Shown: positions 57,372 to 64,000 of the stretch, one piece after another | Layout of the letters: each line of letters begins with the position of its first letter | Position numbering within the stretch: position 1 is the stretch's first letter | Assembly: GCF_000720765.1 (NCBI RefSeq) | Contig: NZ_JODC01000005.1 | Coordinates: 620,001-684,000 of the forward strand | DNA from: Streptomyces sp. NRRL S-646 | GTDB taxonomy: Bacteria > Actinomycetota > Actinomycetes > Streptomycetales > Streptomycetaceae | Direction of reading: 5' to 3' | DNA length: 64,000 bases | The notes under the pieces: model-generated | Databases searched by the model: none | What the model was told of the DNA's origin: nothing | Seen by the model: only the letters and a program-made list of their open reading frames with translations | Translations under genes and position numbers: made by a program

Positions 57372-58733
57372 ATGACCGCGACTCTGGTGAAAGAGACAAG
57401 TCCGCCCGCGATCGCGGGCGTCGAGCGGGCCCGGCGCTCCCGCCGCCGGGCCCGGATCATCGCCCTGCTCTTCGTCTTCCCGGCGCTGCTCCTGCTGGGT
57501 GCGCTCGTCGTGTACCCCGTGCTGTTCTCGATCGGCCGCAGTTTCTTCGACGCGTCCGGGACGCGCTTCGTGGGCGGCGAGAACTACACCGAGATGTTCC
57601 GGGATCCGGCGACCCTCAAAGCCGTACGGAACACGGCCATCTGGGTCGTCGTGGCGCCTGCGCTGCTGACCGGCCTGGGCCTGATCCTCGCCGTACTGGT
57701 GGAGAAGGTCCGCTGGGCGACGGCCTTCAAACTCCTGCTGTTCATGCCGATGGCGGTGTCCTTCCTGGCGGCGGGCATCATCTTCCGGCTCGCCTACGAC
57801 GAGGACCCGAACAAGGGCGTGCTCAACGCGGCCGTGGTCTCAGTGCACGACGCCTTCAAGGGCACGTCGGAGTACCCGACCGCGCGGGCCCGCGTGGGCC
57901 AGGGGCTGAAGGCGGGGCCGGACGGCTCGTACCGGACGAGCGGGAGCGTGTCGCCGGGGCAGTCGGTGACGCTCGGGCTGGTGGGCGTCGCCCCCAAGGA
58001 CCTGCCGGGCGGTGCCGAGCGCGCGTACGGCGCCGCGCACCGCAAGGCCGCGGCCGACGAGGTGAGCGGGGTGGTCTACCTGGACTTCACCCCCGGCGGG
58101 GGCGGGAAGCAGGGCAGGGTCGACCCGCGGGAGAGCGGGCTGCCGGAGATGAAGGTCGAGGCGGTGGGGGACGACGGGACGACGGTCGGGCGTACGACGA
58201 CCGCGGCTGACGGCTCCTTCCACTTCGCGGGGCTGAAGTCCGGCTCGTACACGGTGGAGTTGCCCGCGTCGAACTTCGCGCAGCCGTACCAGGGTGTCTC
58301 GTGGCTCGGGCCGATGCTCGTCACGCCGGCGATCATCGGGGCGTATCTGTGGATCTGGACCGGGTTCGCGATGGTGCTGATCGGCGCCGGGCTCGCGACG
58401 CTGCCGCGCGATGCGCTGGAGGCGGCGCGGATGGACGGCGCCAACGAGTGGCAGATCTTCCGGCGGATCACGGTGCCGTTGCTGGCTCCGGTGCTCACGG
58501 TCGTCTTCGTGACCCTCGTGATCAACGTGATGAAGGTGTTCGACCTCGTCTACATCATCGCGCCCGGGCCGGTGCAGGAGGACGCGACCGTGCTCGCCAC
58601 CCAGATGTGGCTGGTGTCCTTCGGCGGCGGCAACAACCAGGGGCTGGGGAGTGCGCTGGGCGTGCTGCTCCTGCTTCTCGTGGTCCCCGCCATGGTCTTC
58701 AACGTCCGTCGTTTCCGGAGGAGTCAGCGATGA
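57372..58733 (+). CDS. MalF-like permease with Ig-like extracellular insertion
   Basis: A 453-residue sugar ABC permease. The helices match MalF (ARIIALLFVFPALLLLGALVVYPVLFSIGRSF, AVRNTAIWVVVAPALLTGLGLILAVLVEK, ALEAARMDGANEWQIFRRITVPLLAP as EAA loop near residue 350). Between the third and fourth helix it carries about 150 extra residues (155-305) on the outer side. This includes a carboxypeptidase-regulatory/Ig-like beta sandwich: GLPEMKVEAVGDDGTTVGRT then TAADGSFHFAGLKSGSYTVE. Typical permeases are about 300 residues. The insertion occupies the place of the MalF P2 loop in E. coli, which touches the binding protein. Confidence 0.9.
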   Translation: MTATLVKETSPPAIAGVERARRSRRRARIIALLFVFPALLLLGALVVYPVLFSIGRSFFDASGTRFVGGENYTEMFRDPATLKAVRNTAIWVVVAPALLTGLGLILAVLVEKVRWATAFKLLLFMPMAVSFLAAGIIFRLAYDEDPNKGVLNAAVVSVHDAFKGTSEYPTARARVGQGLKAGPDGSYRTSGSVSPGQSVTLGLVGVAPKDLPGGAERAYGAAHRKAAADEVSGVVYLDFTPGGGGKQGRVDPRESGLPEMKVEAVGDDGTTVGRTTTAADGSFHFAGLKSGSYTVELPASNFAQPYQGVSWLGPMLVTPAIIGAYLWIWTGFAMVLIGAGLATLPRDALEAARMDGANEWQIFRRITVPLLAPVLTVVFVTLVINVMKVFDLVYIIAPGPVQEDATVLATQMWLVSFGGGNNQGLGSALGVLLLLLVVPAMVFNVRRFRRSQR

Positions 58734-59569
58734 ACGCGGTCAGGCGTGGCCTGGGGAACGGGCTGGTGCAGGCTTTCCTGGTGGTGATCGGCCTGGTGTG
58801 GCTGACGCCGCTCGCGGGGTTGTTCCTGTCGTCGTTGCGGTCCTCGCAGGACTCGGCGAGCAGCGGCTGGTGGACGGTGTTCAGCAGCCCGGGCCGGCTG
58901 TCCTTCGACAACTACTCGGCGCTGCTGAAGAACTCCGGGATGACGCAGGCCTTCTGGAACACCGTACTGATCTCCGTGCCGGCGACGGTGCTGGTCGTGG
59001 TGCTGGCGGCGCTGGCCGGATATGCCTTCGCCTGGCTGGACTTCCCCGGGCGGGAGCCCGTCTTCCTGGTCGTGGTGGCCCTGTTGGTGGTGCCGGTGCA
59101 GATCGGGCTGCTGCCGGTGGCCAAACTCTTCGGTGAGCTCGGGCTGTTCGGGACGATTCCGGGGGTCGTGCTGTTCCATGTGGCGTACGGGCTGCCGTTC
59201 GCGGTGTTCCTGCTGAGGAACTACTTCGCCGAGATGCCGAAGGAGATGCTGGAGGCTGCTCGTATGGACGGCGGGAGCGAGTGGCGGATCTTTACGCGGT
59301 TGGTGCTGCCGGTGGGGCGGCCGGCGATTGCGTCGCTGGCGATCTTCCAGTTTCTGTGGGTGTGGAACGACATGCTGGTGGCGCTGTTGTTCGCGGACAG
59401 TTCGTCGCAGCCGTTGACGGTGCAACTTCAGTCGCAGATACGGCAGTTCGGGAGCAACATCGATGTGCTGGCGCCGGGGGCGTTTGTGTCGCTGGTGGTG
59501 CCGGTGGTGGTGTTCTTCGCGTTTCAGAAGCACTTTGTGCAGGGGGTTATGGCGGGGTCTGTGAAGTGA
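58730..59569 (+). CDS. MalG-like sugar ABC permease
   Basis: A 279-residue permease with six helices. The conserved EAA loop EAARMDGGSEWRIFTRLVLP is at about residues 175-194, and the C-terminal VWNDMLVALLFADSSSQPLTVQLQ and ALQKHFVQGVMAGSVK-type ending match MalG. The ATG at 58730 overlaps the malF-like stop (ATGA). GGAGGAG lies just upstream. Last gene of the operon; no ATPase is encoded here, so a shared MsiK-type ATPase elsewhere would be required. Confidence 0.92.
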   Translation: MNAVRRGLGNGLVQAFLVVIGLVWLTPLAGLFLSSLRSSQDSASSGWWTVFSSPGRLSFDNYSALLKNSGMTQAFWNTVLISVPATVLVVVLAALAGYAFAWLDFPGREPVFLVVVALLVVPVQIGLLPVAKLFGELGLFGTIPGVVLFHVAYGLPFAVFLLRNYFAEMPKEMLEAARMDGGSEWRIFTRLVLPVGRPAIASLAIFQFLWVWNDMLVALLFADSSSQPLTVQLQSQIRQFGSNIDVLAPGAFVSLVVPVVVFFAFQKHFVQGVMAGSVK

Positions 59570-59594
59570 GGGGGTGCGGCGGAGGGCTTTTCGC

Positions 59595-59745
59595 CCCCGC
59601 CGCCCCTTCCCATTCCCGTCCCCTGGGGGCTGCCTCCCCCAGACCCCCGCTTTCGGCCTGAACGGCCTCGTCCTCAAACGCCGGACGGGCTCAAAAGATC
59701 AAACCCCGGCCGGCGAAATTCAGCCCCTCCGGCGTTTGAGGAGCG
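59595..59745. repeat. Streptomyces-type intergenic palindromic repeat
   Basis: An inverted repeat with perfect 15-bp arms, TCCTCAAACGCCGGA (59671-59685) and its complement (59728-59742), extends to 21 bp with one mismatch. It is flanked by G/C-run motifs (CCTGGGGGCTGCCTCCCCCAG). I recall the GGCGTTTGAGGA core as widespread in Streptomyces intergenic spaces. The repeat fills most of the 235-bp gap before pgl. Confidence 0.75.
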
Positions 59746-59804
59746 GGGGTCCGGGGGCCGGCCCCCGGGTCGGGACGGGTAGGGGCGGCGGGGGCGAAGA
59801 CCGC

Positions 59805-60587
59805 TTAGGCCGAAGCCGGCGGATACAGCGAGCGGGGCAGCTGTGACGCCGCCGCGCCGTCCAGCAGCCACAGCGTGCGGGAGCGCCCGCGGGCCCCCGC
59901 CGCAGGGGCCTGCACCTCACCCGCCCCCGACAGAGCGATCGCCGCCGCCTGCGCCTTGTCCTCGCCGGCCGCCAGCAGCCAGACCTCGCGAGCCGCACGG
60001 ATGGCCGGCAACGTAAGCGTCACCCGCGTCGGCGGAGGCTTCGGCGCGCCGTGGACACCCACGACCGTGCGGTCCGTCTCCCGGACCGCGGGCAGCTCCG
60101 GGAACAGCGACGCCACATGCGTGTCCGGGCCCACGCCGAGCATCAGGACGTCGAAGGTGGGCACGGCACCGTGGTTCTCGGGACCGGCCGCCCGGGCCAG
60201 TTCCTGCGCGTACCCCTCCGCCGCCGCCTCGACGTCGGCACCGTAGGGACCGTCCGACGCCGGCATGGCGTGCACCCGCTTCGGATCCAGCGGGACGGAG
60301 TCCAGCAGGGCCTCGCGGGCCTGCGTGACATTGCGGTCCGGGTCGCCCTCGGGCAGGAAGCGCTCGTCCCCCCACCACAGGTCCAGGCGGCCCCAGTCGA
60401 TCGCGTCCCGGGCCGGTGCGGCGGCCAGCGCGGCCAGCAGGCCGTTTCCGTTGCGGCCACCCGTCAGGACCACGGACGCATAGCCCCGGGAGGCCTGCGC
60501 GTCCACGATCTTCGTGATGAGACGGGCCGCGGCGGCCTGCGCCATCAGTTCCTTGTCGTGGTGCACGACCAGCTGCGGAGTGCTCAC
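59805..60587 (-). CDS. pgl: 6-Phosphogluconolactonase
   Basis: A 260-residue DevB-type lactonase, hydrolysing 6-phosphogluconolactone in the oxidative pentose phosphate pathway. Motifs VLTGGRNGNGLLAALA, LDLWWGDERFLPEGDPDRN and FDVLMLGVGPDTHVASLFPELPAV are the family signatures. The GTG at 60587 overlaps the opcA stop (GTGA), indicating coupled translation as the last gene of the tal-zwf-opcA-pgl operon. Confidence 0.95.
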   Translation of the reverse strand: MSTPQLVVHHDKELMAQAAAARLITKIVDAQASRGYASVVLTGGRNGNGLLAALAAAPARDAIDWGRLDLWWGDERFLPEGDPDRNVTQAREALLDSVPLDPKRVHAMPASDGPYGADVEAAAEGYAQELARAAGPENHGAVPTFDVLMLGVGPDTHVASLFPELPAVRETDRTVVGVHGAPKPPPTRVTLTLPAIRAAREVWLLAAGEDKAQAAAIALSGAGEVQAPAAGARGRSRTLWLLDGAAASQLPRSLYPPASA

Positions 60588-61669
60588 TTCGCCGCCGCCT
60601 TCGTCGCCTTGTCCTTCGCCGCGTCGTTCACCGGCGCCTCCGCCTCCTCCTGCGGTGCGGAAGCTTCCGCAGCAGCTTCGACGGCGGCCTCTTCTCCTTT
60701 GGGAGCCACCTCCGGTTCGGCGGCCGCCTCCGGCGCGGGCAGTGAAGGGTTCAGCCGGTCCACCCCGAACCGCAGCGCCGACGCATACGTGTCGTCCGGA
60801 TCCAGCCGCCGCAGCTCCTCCGCGATCAGCTCGGCCGTCTCACGCCGCTTCAGCGCCACCGCACGGTCCGGCTGGCCCTGGATGGAGAGAGTGGCCAGCG
60901 AGCCGTCCGCACGGTCCAGGACGATCTGGCCGGTGTTCGTGGCCATACGGACCGCCGTCAGGCCCGGCCCGTTCGACAGCGACCGCTTCACCGGCACGTC
61001 CAGCCGGTCCGCCAGCCACATCGCCAGCAGCTCGCAGCTCGGGTTGAACTCCTCGCCCTCCACCTCGACGGCCTCCACCTCGCAGGTGACCTGGTCGAGA
61101 GCGGCGGCCAGCATCGAACGCCAGGGCGTGATGCGGGTCCAGGACAGGTCGGTGTCGCCGGGGGTGTAGGTGTCGGCGCGGGACGTCAGCTCCCGTACCG
61201 GCTGCTCCGCGGCGTACGTGTCCGTCACCCGGCGCTGGGCGAGTGCGCCCAGGGGGTCGTTCGCCGGGTCGAGGGGCGCGTTCACCGGCCACCAGACCAC
61301 CACCGGGGCGTCCGGCAGCAGCAGGGGCAGGACCACCGACTGCGCGTGGTCCACGATCTCGCCGTACAGGCGCAGGACGACCGTCTCGCCGGTGCCCGCG
61401 TCCGCGCCCACCCGCACCTCGGCGTCCAGCCGGGACTGCGTACGGTCGCGGGGCGAGCGGGAGACACGCTTGATCACCACGAGGGTGCGCGACGGGTGCT
61501 CGTGCGAGGCGTCGTTCGCGGCCTTCAGGGCGTCGTACGCGTTCTCCTCGTCCGTCACGATGACCAGCGTGAGCACCATGCCGACGGCCGGCGTGCCGAT
61601 GGCACGGCGGCCCTGCACCAGCGCCTTGTTGACCTTGCTGGCCGTGGTGTCCGTGAGGTCTATCTTCAT
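60584..61669 (-). CDS. opcA: Glucose-6-phosphate dehydrogenase assembly protein OpcA
   Basis: A 361-residue OpcA protein, required in actinobacteria and cyanobacteria for active multimeric Zwf. It begins MKIDLTDTTASKVNKALVQGRRAIGTPAVGMVLTLVIVTD, with PLLLPDAPVVVWWPVNAP and WSRITPWR-like segments; TRITPWRSMLAAALDQV is seen here. A C-terminal Ala/Glu-rich tail of about 50 residues (EAAVEAAAEASAPQEEAEAP) is probably disordered. The ATG at 61669 overlaps the zwf stop (ATGA). The open frame extends upstream, but this start gives the conserved N-terminus. Confidence 0.95.
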   Translation of the reverse strand: MKIDLTDTTASKVNKALVQGRRAIGTPAVGMVLTLVIVTDEENAYDALKAANDASHEHPSRTLVVIKRVSRSPRDRTQSRLDAEVRVGADAGTGETVVLRLYGEIVDHAQSVVLPLLLPDAPVVVWWPVNAPLDPANDPLGALAQRRVTDTYAAEQPVRELTSRADTYTPGDTDLSWTRITPWRSMLAAALDQVTCEVEAVEVEGEEFNPSCELLAMWLADRLDVPVKRSLSNGPGLTAVRMATNTGQIVLDRADGSLATLSIQGQPDRAVALKRRETAELIAEELRRLDPDDTYASALRFGVDRLNPSLPAPEAAAEPEVAPKGEEAAVEAAAEASAPQEEAEAPVNDAAKDKATKAAAK

Positions 61670-63189
61670 GGCCGGCGCCAGCTCCGTCCGTCTCGCTCGA
61701 GCATTTCGTCCGCCTCGACGGGCCCCCATGTGCCGGACGCGTACTGCGCCGGCCTGCCGTTCTGGTCCCAGAACTGCTCGATCGGGTCGAGGATCCGCCA
61801 GGACAGCTCGACCTCCTCGGTGCGCGGGAAGAGGTTCGAGTCGCCGAGCAGGACGTCCAGGATCAGACGCTCGTACGCCTCCGGGGACGACTCGGTGAAG
61901 GACTCGCCGTAGGCGAAGTCCATCGACACGTCCCGGATCTCCATCGAGGTGCCCGGCACCTTCGAGCCGAAGCGCACCGTCACGCCCTCGTCCGGCTGGA
62001 CGCGGATGACGATCGCGTTCTTGCCCAGCTCCTCCGTCGCCGTGTGGTCGAAGGGGGAGTGCGGGGCCCGCTGGAAGACGACGGCGATCTCGGTGACGCG
62101 CCGGCCCAGACGCTTGCCGGTGCGGAGGTAGAACGGCACGCCCGCCCAACGGCGGTTGTCCACCTCCAGCTTGATCGCCGCGTACGTGTCCGTCTTCGAC
62201 TTGGCGTCGATGCCCTCCTCCTGGAGGTACCCGACCGCCTTCTCGCCGCCCTGCCAGCCCTCCGCGTACTGCCCGCGCACGGTGGCCCGGCCCAGGTCCT
62301 TCGGCAGCCGAACGGCCCCGAGCACCTTGGTCTTCTCGGCGGCCAGCGCGTCCGCGTCGAAGGAGGCGGGCTCCTCCATGGCCGTAAGAGCCATCAGCTG
62401 GAGGAGGTGGTTCTGGATGACGTCACGGGCGGCACCGATGCCGTCGTAGTAACCGGCCCGGCCGCCGATGCCGATGTCCTCGGCCATCGTGATCTGCACA
62501 TGGTCCACGAAGGACCGGTTCCAGATCGGCTCGAACATCGTGTTGGCGAATCGCAGCGCCAGGATGTTCTGGACGGTCTCCTTGCCCAGGTAGTGGTCGA
62601 TGCGGAAGACCTGGTCCGGGGCGAAGACCTCGTGGACGACCTTGTTCAGCTCCTCGGCCGACTTCAGGTCGTGACCGAACGGCTTCTCGATGACCGCACG
62701 GCGCCAGGAGCCGCCGGTCTGGTCGGCGAGACCGTGCTTCTTCAGCTGCTGGATGACGACCGGGAAGGAGCGCGGCGGAACGGAGAGGTAGAAGGCGAAG
62801 TTGCCGCCCGTGCCCTGTGCCTTGTCGAGCTCCTCGATGGTGCCGCGCAGCCGCTCGAACGCATCGTCGTCGTCGAAGGTGCCCTGCACGAAGCGCATCC
62901 CCTGGATGAGCTGCTGCCAGACCTCTTCGCGGAACGGCGTACGGGCGTGCGCCTTGACGGCGTCGTGGACCTCGGCCGCGAAGTCCTCGTGCTGCCACTC
63001 GCGGCGGGCGAACCCGACCAGCGAGAAGCCCGGCGGCAGCAGACCCCGGTTGGCGAGGTCGTACACGGCGGGCATGAGCTTCTTCCGTGACAAATCGCCC
63101 GTGACGCCGAAGATGACCAGGCCCGACGGCCCCGCGATTCGCGGGAGCCGTCGGTCTGCAGGGTCACGCAGCGGGTTGCTGCTCGACAA
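61666..63189 (-). CDS. zwf: Glucose-6-phosphate 1-dehydrogenase
   Basis: A 507-residue NADP-dependent dehydrogenase making 6-phosphogluconolactone. The NADP fold starts GPSGLVIFGVTGDLSRKKLMPAVYDLANRGLLP, and the catalytic FRIDHYLGKETVQN block is near residues 190-203. The start is the TTG at 63189: GGAGGG lies 8 nt upstream, inside the end of tal, and no ATG or GTG fits better. The coupled opcA gene overlaps its 3' end. Confidence 0.95.
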   Translation of the reverse strand: MSSSNPLRDPADRRLPRIAGPSGLVIFGVTGDLSRKKLMPAVYDLANRGLLPPGFSLVGFARREWQHEDFAAEVHDAVKAHARTPFREEVWQQLIQGMRFVQGTFDDDDAFERLRGTIEELDKAQGTGGNFAFYLSVPPRSFPVVIQQLKKHGLADQTGGSWRRAVIEKPFGHDLKSAEELNKVVHEVFAPDQVFRIDHYLGKETVQNILALRFANTMFEPIWNRSFVDHVQITMAEDIGIGGRAGYYDGIGAARDVIQNHLLQLMALTAMEEPASFDADALAAEKTKVLGAVRLPKDLGRATVRGQYAEGWQGGEKAVGYLQEEGIDAKSKTDTYAAIKLEVDNRRWAGVPFYLRTGKRLGRRVTEIAVVFQRAPHSPFDHTATEELGKNAIVIRVQPDEGVTVRFGSKVPGTSMEIRDVSMDFAYGESFTESSPEAYERLILDVLLGDSNLFPRTEEVELSWRILDPIEQFWDQNGRPAQYASGTWGPVEADEMLERDGRSWRRP

Positions 63190-63193
63190 GGTT

Positions 63194-64000
63194 TCAGCCC
63201 TCCGAGGGGGCGAGGCGCTCCAGCTCCGCCTCGGTCGACTTGAGCAGGTCGTTCCAGGACGCCTCGAACTTCTCGACGCCCTCGTCCTCCAGGACCTGGA
63301 CCACGTCGTCGTACGAGATCCCGAGCTTCTCGACGGCGTCGAGGTCGGCGCGGGCCTGCTCGTACGTACCGGCGACGGCGTTGCCGGTGATCGAGCCGTG
63401 CTCCTCGGTGGCCTGCAGGGTGGCCTCCGGCATGGTGTTCACCGTGTTCGGCGCCACCAGGTCGTCGACGTAGAGGGTCGGCTTGTAGGCCGGGTCCTTC
63501 ACGCCGGTGGACGCCCACAGCGGACGCTGCTTGCGGGCGCCCGCGTTCTCCAGCTTGCTCCAGCGGTCGGAGGAGAAGACCTCCTCGTACGCCTGGTAGG
63601 CCAGACGCGCGTTGGCGACGGCGGCCTTGCCGCGCAGCGCCTTGGCGTCGTCGGTGCCGAGCGCGTCGAGCCGCTGGTCGATCTCGGTGTCCACGCGGGA
63701 CACGAAGAAGGACGCGACCGAGCGGATCAGCGAGAGGTCCAGGCCGCGCTCCTTGGCCTTCTCCAGGCCGGAGAGGTAGGCGTCCATGACCTCGCGGTAG
63801 CGCTCCAGCGAGAAGATCAGCGTGACGTTGACGCTGATGCCGAGGCCGATGACCTCGGTGATCGCCGGCAGGCCCGCCTTGGTGGCCGGGATCTTGATGA
63901 GCGTGTTCGGACGGTCGACGAGCCAGGCCAGCTGCTTGGCCTCGGCGACCGTCGCCTTGGTGTTGTGCGCCAGACGCGGGTCGACCTCGATCGACACGCG
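63194..64000 (-). CDS. tal: Transaldolase (5' end beyond window)
   Basis: The C-terminal 268 residues of a transaldolase of the larger actinobacterial type (about 370 residues), moving a dihydroxyacetone unit between sugar phosphates. The Schiff-base lysine region [14 protein letters not shown] is visible, followed by [41 protein letters not shown] and the late [31 protein letters not shown]. The N-terminus lies outside the right edge of the window. zwf starts 4 bp after its stop. Confidence 0.95.
   Translation of the reverse strand, partial: RVSIEVDPRLAHNTKATVAEAKQLAWLVDRPNTLIKIPATKAGLPAITEVIGLGISVNVTLIFSLERYREVMDAYLSGLEKAKERGLDLSLIRSVASFFVSRVDTEIDQRLDALGTDDAKALRGKAAVANARLAYQAYEEVFSSDRWSKLENAGARKQRPLWASTGVKDPAYKPTLYVDDLVAPNTVNTMPEATLQATEEHGSITGNAVAGTYEQARADLDAVEKLGISYDDVVQVLEDEGVEKFEASWNDLLKSTEAELERLAPSEG

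Overview
The window is high-GC chromosomal DNA from a Streptomyces species. Evidence: very high third-position G+C in every real gene, frequent GTG starts, many 4-bp ATGA/GTGA overlaps, and marker genes such as the sporulation regulator WhiA, an RbpA-type RNA polymerase-binding protein, OpcA, a mycothiol-dependent DinB-type enzyme and an F420/PPOX protein. From memory, gene order from gltD through uvrB, aroQ, uvrA, uvrC-rapZ-yvcK-whiA, gap-pgk-tpiA-secG, pgi and pgl-opcA-zwf-tal matches the core of Streptomyces chromosomes. No rRNA, tRNA, CRISPR array, insertion sequence or phage gene was found.

Layout. 1-7.8 kb: end of gltD, small metabolic and membrane genes, an array of about 29 degenerate 21-bp repeats (1829-2426), a CBS protein, CorA, a methyltransferase and a VOC protein. 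7.8-14 kb: formaldehyde dehydrogenase, Ogt, a secreted GDPD, an MHYT membrane protein and UvrB. 14-19.6 kb: stress/metal group (TerD, a TerD-FtsK-like fusion, TerC behind a yybP-ykoY-type Mn riboswitch, a small dimeric-barrel protein, ChaA). 19.6-26 kb: MFS transporter, AroQ, a polar amino acid ABC operon, an MBL hydrolase and a DinB/mycothiol protein. 26-38 kb: UvrA, a LacI/PfkB pair, an HTH regulator, and the uvrC-rapZ-yvcK-whiA operon. 38-48.6 kb: secreted M14 carboxypeptidase, gap-pgk-tpiA-secG, rbpA-like, an MFS exporter and pgi. 48.6-59.6 kb: PadR with an FtsX-type ABC exporter, a solute-binding protein, and a GH13 glucosidase with a complete MalEFG-type importer. 59.8-64 kb: tal-zwf-opcA-pgl, the oxidative pentose phosphate operon.

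Main observation. Five promoters fit the RecA/LexA-independent DNA-damage promoter of actinobacteria (RecA-NDp, PafBC-dependent; TTGTCRGTG-N8-TAnnnT): uvrA, uvrB, uvrC, ogt and, unexpectedly, the MFS exporter at 45583. For uvrB, uvrC and ogt the -10 lies 6-7 nt from the start codon, so those transcripts should be leaderless. The exporter is a candidate new member of the DNA-damage regulon.

Other points worth attention are a three-copy palindromic operator family around the PadR/solute-binding/glucosidase genes, a 189-bp intragenic duplication in the FtsX permease, an Ig-like insertion in the MalF-like permease at the position of the E. coli MalF P2 loop, and the 21-bp minisatellite.
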